A DNA stretch of 64,000 nucleotides from CAZQKE01 sp964593865 (GTDB lineage: Bacteria > Chloroflexota > Anaerolineae > JAAYZQ01): NCBI GenBank assembly GCA_964593865.1, contig CAZQKE010000135.1, forward strand, positions 1-64,000. Reading direction: 5' to 3'. This document shows, in pieces, positions 22,160-31,500 of this stretch (its first letter is position 1; the number at the start of each line of letters is the position of its first letter). The notes below the pieces were generated by a model that did not search any database, was not told the origin of the DNA, and saw only the letters and a program-made list of their open reading frames with translations. The position numbers were made by a program, and so were the translations under genes.

Positions 22160-23819
22160 CTTTCCCCTCGAAACCCGGCGCAGCGACCATTTCTTCAATC
22201 GTGCTCAAAAGATGCGCCTGGGCTTTTACCATTTCTTGCAGATCGGTGTTGACCAGCTGGAGATCGGCCACCAACTGGGCGTTTTCAATGGCCAGGGCCG
22301 CTTCCTGGGCAAACAGTTCAATGATCCGCAATGCTTCGGCGGTAGGCAGACGGCGATCCTCCGGCTCCCCCAGGGCCACGACACCGATCATCTGCTCCTT
22401 GCGACCCAACAAGGGCACATACAACCGGTCCAGCGGATGCCAAGTTTCGGCATCCGGCGGCTCCTCCGGTTCCTCCATGCCGGGCCAGGGCGCAAAGGCA
22501 CGCACTTGGGCATCCCGCCAGGGCAGGTAATAGCAACCGCCGATACGGAAGCGGGCCATTTCCTCGCCAAAGCAGACGTTTCCTTCTCGGCAAGGAAGCC
22601 AGGCGGTGTGCAACAAAGGTTCTTCCTCCGGCGTGTACCCCGCATGGGCCAGATCCGTGACGTTCATCTCCCGATCCCACAAAAAGACGGCCACCCGGCC
22701 CCATCCCAGGGAACGGAGACCTTTGGCGATCTGCTGCAACCGCGAAGGGACATCATCTGCCCGCTGAACGTCCGCGATGACCCGGTGCAGATGCACCAAT
22801 TTGTCCCGCTCGGCGGCGATCTCTTGTTGGGCCTTGCGCAGCCCGGCGACCAGGGCAGCGTTCTGCAACCCCACACCGGCCTGGTTGGCAATGGCCGAAA
22901 GCAAACGGAGTTGACGCGATGTGAAGGCATAGGGTTCGTAGCTTTGGGAGCTGATCACGCCCAGGACCCGGTCGGCAAGTTTGATCGGCACGCCGATCCA
23001 CGATTGGGTAGGCTCGCCCATCACAACCGGCGCAATCGGCAGGGAATCGCGTTCCCGCTCCAGATGGCGGATCAGGAGCGGTTCACCGCTGCGGATGACG
23101 TAATCGGCCAGGCCCTCGGTCTCGCTCAGGGGCATGGTGAACGGTTCGATCCACTTGCCTTGATCGTACATCAAACGGAAATCCAGTTCCCGACGCTGTG
23201 GGTCGTAGAGGGCCACAAAGAAAGCCGATGTGTCCATGATCCGACCGGCCTGTTCATAGATGACCTGCAAAATCCGGTCCACATCCAAGCTGGTGGCCAG
23301 CTCTGCGCCGATGTTGTAGAGCGACTCCATCTCCTCTGCCCGGCACAGGGCCTGCTCCAAAAGCCACGCCCGCTGCACAAGAGGTGCAACCCGGTCTGCA
23401 AGGGAGACCAAGCGGCGCAGATGGTCCCGATCAAAGACACCGGGTCGGCGCGCCGTGGCATAGATCACGCCGATAGCCTGTCCACCGACCATCAACGGCG
23501 CACCGGCTACCGCCCGGATCGGATCGGTGCGCCCGCTGATGTGCAACCGACGCGGGTCTTGATCGGCATCTGCAATAAGGGTCGGACGGCCCTCCCGCAC
23601 GATCCAGGCGTTGATGCCCTGCTCCAGGGTCAGGTCCAGGCCCAGGAACCATTCGGCGCCCTCGCCGCTGACGGCCCGGCATTGCAGGGTACGCCCCCGC
23701 GCCGTGACCAGGTTGATGATGCACATGTCATAGGGCAGTATCTCCCGGACCTGCGCCAGGATGTCGTCCAGGATTTCATCTAGGTTGTCACTCCGCCCGA
23801 TCATGACGTTCTGTGTCAC
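22119..23819 (-). CDS. Triple-GAF domain sensor protein
   Basis: A 566-residue protein built of three GAF modules, at about residues 8-155, 165-345 and 355-540, each closing with an AxxxQxA-type helix before a short coiled segment; no kinase, cyclase or HTH output domain follows. The third GAF has an inserted segment with HPLDRLYVPL. Its partner is probably the RsbT-like ATPase encoded immediately downstream with overlapping ends, as GAF proteins often feed such switch kinases. I choose GTG at 23819 because GAGG lies 5 nt upstream, just past the stop of the previous gene; a TTG at 23837 is possible. Ligands of the GAF domains are unknown. Confidence 0.75.
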   Translation of the reverse strand: MTQNVMIGRSDNLDEILDDILAQVREILPYDMCIINLVTARGRTLQCRAVSGEGAEWFLGLDLTLEQGINAWIVREGRPTLIADADQDPRRLHISGRTDPIRAVAGAPLMVGGQAIGVIYATARRPGVFDRDHLRRLVSLADRVAPLVQRAWLLEQALCRAEEMESLYNIGAELATSLDVDRILQVIYEQAGRIMDTSAFFVALYDPQRRELDFRLMYDQGKWIEPFTMPLSETEGLADYVIRSGEPLLIRHLERERDSLPIAPVVMGEPTQSWIGVPIKLADRVLGVISSQSYEPYAFTSRQLRLLSAIANQAGVGLQNAALVAGLRKAQQEIAAERDKLVHLHRVIADVQRADDVPSRLQQIAKGLRSLGWGRVAVFLWDREMNVTDLAHAGYTPEEEPLLHTAWLPCREGNVCFGEEMARFRIGGCYYLPWRDAQVRAFAPWPGMEEPEEPPDAETWHPLDRLYVPLLGRKEQMIGVVALGEPEDRRLPTAEALRIIELFAQEAALAIENAQLVADLQLVNTDLQEMVKAQAHLLSTIEEMVAAPGFEGKVEHQLAGGENRLG

Positions 23820-23826
23820 CGGAACC

Positions 23827-26001
23827 TCAATCTGCAACCGGCAGGGTGAAGCTAAAAACGCTTCCCTTGCCCGGTTCGCTCTCCACCCAGATTTTGCCCC
23901 CGTGGAGCTCCACCAGGGACTTGGCGATGGATAGACTCAACCCCCGTCCACTGTGGTGCTGGACCACGGGGTGCTCCGCCCGGAAGAAGCGATCAAAGAC
24001 ATGGGGCAAGTCCTCCGGGGCAATGCCGATACCGGTATCGGCGACCGAGACGGTAATCCATTTGTTCCGATCATCTCGGCGGCGGTGGCGGCTGCCGAGC
24101 CTGGCCTCGACGGTCACACGGCCTTTAGGCAAGGTATAAAGGTAAGCGTTCATCAACAGGCTGTTCAGCACCTGGCTCAGTCGTGCCCGGTCGGCATAGA
24201 CCAACGGCAACCGCGAGGATACCTTGACGTTCAGGCGCATCCCTTTGTCTTTGAACCGTTCTTTGTAGGAAGCGGTCACCTGGGTCACGACCTCTTTGAG
24301 GGAGATCGGCTCCAGCTCAAGCTGGGTCTCGCCCGTTTCCAAACGGGCGATGTCCAGCATATCCTCCATCAACTCAATGAGATAGTCGGTGCTCTCCTCA
24401 ATTTTGGCGACGCTATCCAAGGCGCCGGGTTCCAACGGCCCCATCGCCCCGGAAAGGAGCATACTGCTATACCCTTTGATGGCCGTCAGAGGCGAGCGCA
24501 ACTCTTGGGCCACGGATTGAACAAAGCGGCTTTGGGCCAGGTGCATCTCCTGGGCTTCCCGGTAGAGGCGGGCGTTCTCCAAAGCGATGGCCAAGGGCCG
24601 GGCTACGTTGTTCAACCGTTCCACATCCTCCTGGGTGAAAGGGCCGTCCAGCTTATTCAGCAGCTCCATCACGCCGGTACAGCGATCATGGACCATAAGG
24701 GGCACGCACAGGATGGAGCGGGTGACAAAGCCGGTCTGGGCATCTACTTCGTTGAAGAATTGGTCGTCTTGGTAGGCATTGTTGACCACCGCCGGTTGAT
24801 GGGAGATGGCAACCTGACCGGCGATCCCTTGCCCCAGTTTGAGCCGCACCCCCCGCAGCGACTCCTCTTCCCCCATCCAGCTGGTGACGAATTCCAACTC
24901 CTGGGCTTCTTCATCCAACAGCATCAGCGAACCGGCTTCAACGCGGAACATTTCGCCGATCTTGGCCGTCACCGTGTCAAAGATTTCGTTCTGGTCCAGG
25001 GTAGAAGTCACGGTCTGGGTGATTTCGTACAGATCGGTCACCTCTTTGATCCGCTGGGCCAAAGCCTCATCGGTGGCGCGATAGGCGCGGGCGTTTTCAA
25101 TGGCAATGGCAGCGTAATCGGCCAATGCCTGGATCATGGCCTCATCGTTGGTCCCAAAGGGACGACCGGGCGTCCGGTTTGCTACGGCCAGGATACCGAT
25201 GGACTGGCCTTTATACAGCAAGGGAACGGCCAGCAAGGCCGAGACGGCATATCCCCCTCGGACGAGAATCGGGCGCGCGCCCCGTTCCGCCGCCAAGCGG
25301 AGCGGCTTGTTGCCGCGTAAGGCTTGGCCGACGATGCTCTCCCCGGCATCGAGCACCTGCACCAACGACCGGCGTTCCCCCAACCCCTGGGCGGTCTGCA
25401 GGTGCAGGGTATCGCCCTGGCCCTCTTCCCGCAACCACAACATTCCCTCTTCGGCGCGGGTGATGAACAAAGCACCTTCTACTACGCGGTCAAGGACCTT
25501 GTCCAGGTGCAACTGGGCGGTCACCGATTTGCTGATGCCGAGGAGGACGTTTAGTTCCCGGAGGCGTTGTTCCAGGTCCCGACGGGTCTGTTCCAATTGG
25601 CGGGTCAGCCGCTCTTTGTCCCGTTCCAGGCGCACCTGGGCCAGTACCCGGTCAATGGTCGCGGTGGCAACCTCGGTGTCAAAGGGTTTGATCAAATAGT
25701 CCCTGGCCCCCAGGCGGAAGGCTTCGGCGGCGATGGATTCGGAGCCGTGGGCGGTCATCACGATCACCGGCACATCTTGGCCTCGCTCGTGCAGGTCCCG
25801 CAGGATGTCCAGCCCATCCATATCGGGCAGCTGCAGGTCCAAGAGGATCAAGTCCGGTTCTCGTTCGGCGATGAGGCGCATGGCCTGACGCCCGTAAGCG
25901 GTGTCCAGGGTCCGATAGCCGTACAGGGGCAACACCTCACGGCTCAGGAATTCGCGGAGCTGGTCGCTATCTTCAATTATCAGTATCAGCTCATTGCTCA
26001 C
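23827..26001 (-). CDS. Hybrid receiver-GAF-GAF-kinase lacking the phospho-acceptor histidine
   Basis: A 724-residue protein: N-terminal receiver domain (residues about 4-120, LLDLQLPDMDG phospho-Asp, LIKPF Lys), a coiled linker, two GAF domains (about 150-320 and 335-490), a HisKA-like helical hairpin (about 500-565) and a HATPase domain (about 605-720). The dimerisation helix reads SVAQELRSPLTAIKGY; the position of the conserved His is Gln (CAA at 24507-24505). The N box (LLMNAYLYT), DTGIGI and GRGLSLSI boxes remain. It therefore probably cannot autophosphorylate in the usual way. GTG at 26001 follows GGAGAT and overlaps the upstream stop by 11 bp. The neighbouring kinases keep the His. Confidence 0.85.
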   Translation of the reverse strand: MSNELILIIEDSDQLREFLSREVLPLYGYRTLDTAYGRQAMRLIAEREPDLILLDLQLPDMDGLDILRDLHERGQDVPVIVMTAHGSESIAAEAFRLGARDYLIKPFDTEVATATIDRVLAQVRLERDKERLTRQLEQTRRDLEQRLRELNVLLGISKSVTAQLHLDKVLDRVVEGALFITRAEEGMLWLREEGQGDTLHLQTAQGLGERRSLVQVLDAGESIVGQALRGNKPLRLAAERGARPILVRGGYAVSALLAVPLLYKGQSIGILAVANRTPGRPFGTNDEAMIQALADYAAIAIENARAYRATDEALAQRIKEVTDLYEITQTVTSTLDQNEIFDTVTAKIGEMFRVEAGSLMLLDEEAQELEFVTSWMGEEESLRGVRLKLGQGIAGQVAISHQPAVVNNAYQDDQFFNEVDAQTGFVTRSILCVPLMVHDRCTGVMELLNKLDGPFTQEDVERLNNVARPLAIALENARLYREAQEMHLAQSRFVQSVAQELRSPLTAIKGYSSMLLSGAMGPLEPGALDSVAKIEESTDYLIELMEDMLDIARLETGETQLELEPISLKEVVTQVTASYKERFKDKGMRLNVKVSSRLPLVYADRARLSQVLNSLLMNAYLYTLPKGRVTVEARLGSRHRRRDDRNKWITVSVADTGIGIAPEDLPHVFDRFFRAEHPVVQHHSGRGLSLSIAKSLVELHGGKIWVESEPGKGSVFSFTLPVAD

Positions 26002-28543
26002 GGGACATCTCCGCAACGGGCAGGGTGAAGCCAAAGGTGCTTCCCCGGCCTACCTGACTTTCTACCCACAGATCGCCGCCATGCAGTTCTACCAAAGACT
26101 TGGTAATCGCCAATCCCAGGCCAGTCCCCGGCTGTTCGCGTACCACGGGGTCCTCCGCTCGGTAGAAACGATCAAAGATGTGCTCCAAATCGTCGGGGTG
26201 AATGCCGATGCCGGTATCGCAGACGGTGATCTCCACCATGCCGTTTCTGCGCTCCGCCGCCACGGTGATCCGGCCCCCGGCGGGGGTGTAACGACAGGCA
26301 TTGGTCAGCAGGTTGGTCAGAATCTGCTCCACCCGTTGGCGGTCGCCCAAGACGGTGACATCTTGGAGCGCGATCTTGACGCGCAGTCCCTTTTCCTCAA
26401 TCATGGAGGTCAGGGAAGCAACAACCCCCGACACCGTATCCTGCAAGGGGAGGGGACGGGGCCGGAGGGTCAGCCGCCCGCTCTCAATACGTGCTATATC
26501 GGAGAGATCGGCCACCAGGCGCATCAGCCGCTGGGTGTTGCGGTGGACGATTTGGAGGTAGCGTTGCCGTTGCTCTTGAGGGACATCTTTCCCCTCTCCC
26601 AACAACAATTCTGTGTACCCCCCGATGGCGGTCATCGGTGTACTCAGTTCATGGTACACGGCAGAGATGAAATCCCGCAGTTCCTTGGTGCGCTCCCGAA
26701 CCTTCTTCTCCAATTCCCGGCTAAAGGCATGGACCTGTTCGTACAAACGGGCGTTGGTGATGGCAATGGCAGCCTGGTTTGCCAGGGTGCGCAAGAGGTC
26801 CAGCTCCCGCCGCCGGTACAGATCACCGGAGAGTTTCCCCCCCACCAGGTAAAGGCCCACCAAGTTCCCACCGCTCAACAGGGGCAGAACGGCCTGGATG
26901 CCCGCCTCCTGCCAGGACGGTGGGACCTCTACCCCTTTCTCATCGGCACGAGGCAGGTACTCACCCTCCGAGCCATCCAACAAGAGGGTTCTTTCCGAAT
27001 CAAGGAGGGTGGCAACAAGGGGGCTGTCGACCGGAATGGAAAGGGAGGAAGCGGTTACCATCCCGTTACCCTCTTGATCCTCCGAGACGGTCAGGGGCAC
27101 AAGATTCGCTTCCTCTTCATCGGGGATCAGCAACCAAGCACCTTTGATGAGCAGTTGCTCCGGCACTTCACGGGTCAGCAAACGGGCAATGTCCGAGAAA
27201 CGAATGCTGGTGCTGAGCCGATGGCTCCAACGGATCAAGGCGTCCTGAAAGTCCAGTTGCTGCCGAAAGAAGAGGCGGTCCACGGCGGTCTGCAAATAGG
27301 CACGCAGCGGATTGACCAGCAGGCCGATCAAAAGGGCCGAGATAAAAACGACAAGGGTGTAGTTCCCGCTCCCGGCGGTGATGCCCAAAGCATTCGAGAG
27401 GAACGTGATAAGCAGCAGGTAGAGGGCGGCCAGCACGGCCGTCAGCACACCGTAAACCATGCTGCGGTTCACCACCAGGTCCACGTCCAAGAGACGGTAG
27501 CGCAACACGGCAAAGGCGAAGGAAAGGGGCAAGGTCAGTGTCCCCAACAACAACAGGTCCGAAAGGGTGGGCATGTAGAGGTGCAACAAGGTCAGGACGA
27601 TGTCCACCACGCTGGAGGCGATGGCAACGCCCAAGCCCCACATCACCCACTGGAGCTGCCGCCGCACTACCGAATCCGCGGTGGTAGCATACACATACCC
27701 CATGCTCCCCAGGACAAAGGCAGCCGCCAAGACCAGGTATGCGAAAGCCACGTTGGAGAAGGTCTCAAAACGGGGCGCAAACCAGATGCCGGTCCCGGCC
27801 AACAACGACCGGGTATACGCCTGGATCGTCAGGGCCATCAGCACCAAGCTGGGGATGTAGAGCAGGAGCCACCACCAGGTTCCGGGCCGCAGCCGTTCCT
27901 TGGGGAAGAGCAGGGCAAAGTGGATGACCAAAGCAGGAGCCAGGGTCAAAGCCACGATCTGAACGTAGACCAGAAGGGGGGCATTTTTATCCAACAAAGC
28001 AAAATAGAGGCCCAAAGCCAGGGAGGCGATAAAGAAAAGACGGGCAGGCCGATCCCCAAACCGCTGCAACGCTACAACCATGCCCAGCAGGATAAAGACG
28101 AAGGCGATCAGGTTGCGGATGACAAAGCGCAGATCCAGACTCTTGGTGGTGATGAAAACGGGGATCTCTACAATCCGATCGCCCCGTTGCACCGTGACGA
28201 CGGCCCAGCTATCCGCTTCCAGCCGGTTTTGCACCGACCGGTACTCCATGAGGGTGGAGACGGGCCGACCGTCAACCTCAAGGATACGATCCCCCACCTG
28301 AAAACCGATTTCCGCACCGCCCGCCCGGAGGGCAGTCACAACCAGGTCCTCGTTCACCATGACGACGGCCCGGCCCAGTTCGGACTTTGTGCCTTCCGGT
28401 GGCTGGATCGAGTGCCAATGGACATCAAAGTAAATGCCGACCGCCTGGATGCCGAAGGCCAAGACCGTCAACACGATGACAAAGGCCCGGTACGGCCACG
28501 CCAAATCGGTTGTCCGTCTCACCTTCACCACAGACGCACTCAT
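25991..28543 (-). CDS. PDZ-membrane-GAF sensor histidine kinase
   Basis: An 850-residue membrane kinase. After one N-terminal helix (about 18-40) an extracytoplasmic PDZ-like domain (about 60-130) has the loop FQVGDRILEVDGRPV. Roughly eight membrane helices follow (about 140-405), then a GAF domain (about 440-595), HisKA with YHELSTPMTAIGGY (His present, about 625) and HATPase with LLTNACRYTP, DTGIGI and GTGLGLAITK (about 720-845). It is intact by motif. Its ATG overlaps the stop of the giant kinase gene (ATGA), and it in turn overlaps the hybrid kinase, so the three are translationally coupled. The PDZ module suggests sensing a protein or peptide terminus outside the cell, which is inference. 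Confidence 0.85.
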   Translation of the reverse strand: MSASVVKVRRTTDLAWPYRAFVIVLTVLAFGIQAVGIYFDVHWHSIQPPEGTKSELGRAVVMVNEDLVVTALRAGGAEIGFQVGDRILEVDGRPVSTLMEYRSVQNRLEADSWAVVTVQRGDRIVEIPVFITTKSLDLRFVIRNLIAFVFILLGMVVALQRFGDRPARLFFIASLALGLYFALLDKNAPLLVYVQIVALTLAPALVIHFALLFPKERLRPGTWWWLLLYIPSLVLMALTIQAYTRSLLAGTGIWFAPRFETFSNVAFAYLVLAAAFVLGSMGYVYATTADSVVRRQLQWVMWGLGVAIASSVVDIVLTLLHLYMPTLSDLLLLGTLTLPLSFAFAVLRYRLLDVDLVVNRSMVYGVLTAVLAALYLLLITFLSNALGITAGSGNYTLVVFISALLIGLLVNPLRAYLQTAVDRLFFRQQLDFQDALIRWSHRLSTSIRFSDIARLLTREVPEQLLIKGAWLLIPDEEEANLVPLTVSEDQEGNGMVTASSLSIPVDSPLVATLLDSERTLLLDGSEGEYLPRADEKGVEVPPSWQEAGIQAVLPLLSGGNLVGLYLVGGKLSGDLYRRRELDLLRTLANQAAIAITNARLYEQVHAFSRELEKKVRERTKELRDFISAVYHELSTPMTAIGGYTELLLGEGKDVPQEQRQRYLQIVHRNTQRLMRLVADLSDIARIESGRLTLRPRPLPLQDTVSGVVASLTSMIEEKGLRVKIALQDVTVLGDRQRVEQILTNLLTNACRYTPAGGRITVAAERRNGMVEITVCDTGIGIHPDDLEHIFDRFYRAEDPVVREQPGTGLGLAITKSLVELHGGDLWVESQVGRGSTFGFTLPVAEMSREQ

Positions 28544-31500
28544 TCAGAAGGCCCTTCCGCAATCGCCTTTTTGATCTCGGCCACCAGTTCTTGGACGGAG
28601 AGCGGCTTGACCAGGTACTGGCTGGCTCCCATTCCCAGCACCCGTACCTTATCCCGCTCCTTATCCACCGGACTGGCGGTGATGACGATGATGGGGATTG
28701 CCCGCGTATCTTCGTTCTCCTTGAGCCGCCGGATTACTTCATAGCCGTCCATACCCGGCATCTTGAGATCAAGCAGGATCAGGTCCGGCGGCGATTCCCG
28801 GACCATGTCCAATGCTTCCTGTCCGCCGGCAGCCGTCTGCACCCGGTAGCCTTGATGGGAAAGGGCTTGTTCCAAAAAGCCCCGGATGTCCGGATCGTCA
28901 TCTACGACCAGCAAGGTCCGTTGCTCATCCTGCTCGCCGGGGGCCAGGGCCGTGCGGATGCTCTGCAGAAGCTTCTCTTCATCAAAGGGCTTGACCACGT
29001 AATCCACCGCCCCCAAAGCATAGCCCCTTTCCGAATCTGTCAACACAGAGACGATGATCACGGGGATCGGCGCAGTCACGGGGCTATCTTTGAGCCGCTC
29101 CAAGACGACAAAGCCGTCCAGGTCGGGGAGCATGATGTCCAGGGTGATGAGGTGGGGCTGCTCCTCCCGCGCCAACCAGAGGGCGTCCTCACCGCTACCG
29201 GCGAGCAAGACCTGATACCCTTCTGCTTCCAACTGACGACGGAGCAACAGGGCCAGGTCGTGATCGTCCTCCACGACCAGGATCTTTTGGCGACGGCCCA
29301 CGACGAGGGATTCTTCGGTCAGCAGGTCCGGCTCTATTTCGGGAACCTCGGTCGTTACCAGGGGCAGGGTGAAGCTGAAGGTTGAGCCAACGCCCAGCTC
29401 GCTCTCCACCCAGATCTGGCCGCCCAGCATTTCGACGAACATCTTGACGATGGACAGACCCAAGCCCGTGCCCCCCGCTTCCTCAACGACCGGATCGTCC
29501 ACCCGATAGAAGCGGTCAAAGATGCGATCCAAGTCGTCTTCGCCGATGCCGATGCCGGTATCGCTCACGTTCACCTGCAAGAAGCCATCGTTGGGCTGGA
29601 CGGTAATCGTCACTTTGCCGCCCGGCAAGGTGTACTGCCACGCATTGCTCACCAGGTTGGTGAGGATCTGGGTGACACGGGCAGCATCACCCCGCACTTG
29701 GGGCAGCTCATCGGGAGGCTCCCAGATGAGTTCCAGGTTCTTTTCCCGATACTGTTCCCGGAAGGAAAGGACAACGTTGTTGATGATCTCTACCAGGTCC
29801 AGGGCCTCGATGGTCAAGCGGATGCGGCCTGTTTCAATGCGGGAAATGTCCAGAATGTCGTTGACCAGGGCCGTCAAGCGGTCGGCGTTGGTTTTGATGA
29901 TCTGCAAAAAGTTGCGCTGGGTATCGGTCAGGCCACCGGCCATGCCCAGGAAGAGGAGGTCGGTATAGCCCTTGATGGAGGTCATGGGCGTCCGCAGTTC
30001 GTGGGAGACGGTGGAGATGAATTCGTTTTTCAGCCGTTCTACTTCGGCCTCACGGCTGATGTCGCGCAGGGCGGCAACCAAGCCCGGCACATCACCGACG
30101 GTTGTGATCAGCGGCGCGATGTTGACGGCCAGCACCCGTTTTTCCGCTTCCAAACGGACGGTGACGGGTTGCAAGGAGGTCGGTTCGCGCTGTGCCCGCT
30201 CCAGGTAACGCCGTAGTTCGGAATAGAGACCTCTGGCCAGTTCTCGCTGGGCCGTCGTTTCGCCCAAGCCCAACATGTGACGGAAATGTTCCCCTTCAAT
30301 GGCAATTGCCGAAACACCCAGCAGCTCCTCGGCAGCAGGGTTGATGAGCAAGACCTTGCCGTTATGGTCCAAAACCAACACGCCGTCGGCAATGGATTCC
30401 AGGATGGCCCGGTTCTTGGCCGCTTCCTCCTGTTGGGATTGCAGCATGGAGCCGAGTTGATCGGCCTGTTCGGTGATGTAGGCGTAGAGATCCGAGTTGT
30501 TGACGGCGACGGCGATCTGGGCGGCGGCGGCGATGACCAGTTGTAGGTGATCTTCGGTAAAGTGGCCGACTTCGGGATGCCCCAGCGTCAGTACGCCCAT
30601 GATGTCGCCCCCACCCAGGGAAAGGGGAGCCGCCACCACCGAGCGGATAGGCAACGGACGATCCTCCACTTGGAGCCAGCGGGGGTCTTTGGTGACGTCG
30701 GGGATGAGGACCGGTTTCCGGTTCTCCAGCACCCAACCGGCCAGCCCCACACCCCGTTTGAAGAAGGTGCGGGTTCCCCGGCGGGCTTGTTCCTCTTCCG
30801 GCCCCAAGACGGCCCGCAGGGTAAGGTAGCCGGTTTCTTGGTCCAGCAACATGATGGTTCCGTGCCGGACATCCATGGCATCGGCAAAGAGGTGCAGGGC
30901 GTGGTCCAGCACCCGTTCCAGGTCCAGGGTGGCCCCCAGCTCGCTGGTGATACGGTAGAGGGTTTCGGCCCGGTCGCGCTCCAGGGTCAGCTGCTGAAGG
31001 GCTTCTTCCAGATCGCGGGTGCGTTCCTCAACACGGGCCTCCAGTTCGTTGCTAAAGTCCACCAACTGTTGGTAAAGCTGGGCGTTGCGCATGGCCACCG
31101 CCACCTGGGCCGCAATGGTCGTCAAGATGGACAGGTCCTCCGGGCTGTAGAGGTTCTCCCGGTCGTAGCTTTGGACGGCCATGACACCCAAGACCTGATC
31201 GGCGGCGATGATGGGAACGCCCATCCACGATTTGGCCTGCTCGCCCACCCGCTCAATGCCGTGCTCTCGGTGGAATTCTGCGCTTTCTTCGGTAGTGCGG
31301 AAGAGGAGCGGACGACGGTTGCGAATGATGTAGCCGGTCAGCCCCTGGTAAATGCTGTAACGGGCCTGTGGTTCCGGCTCGCCGTGTTCGCGGGAAAAGG
31401 CCAACGTCCATTCTTCATCGCCCTCCTCATAGGTGGCGATGAAAAAGTTGGTTGTATCAAAGAGTCGCCCCACCTGCTGGTAGACGGTGTGCAACAGAGC

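Noticed and set aside
22002..23783. Plus-strand frame of 593 codons opposite the triple-GAF gene
   Set aside because: Antisense shadow with no family features; the opposite frame has three GAF domains and a ribosome-binding site.
25994..28744. Long open frame of 916 codons on the plus strand opposite the PDZ kinase
   Set aside because: Low-complexity, Gln/His/Gly-rich translation typical of antisense frames in GC-rich genes; the minus-strand frame has clear kinase domains.
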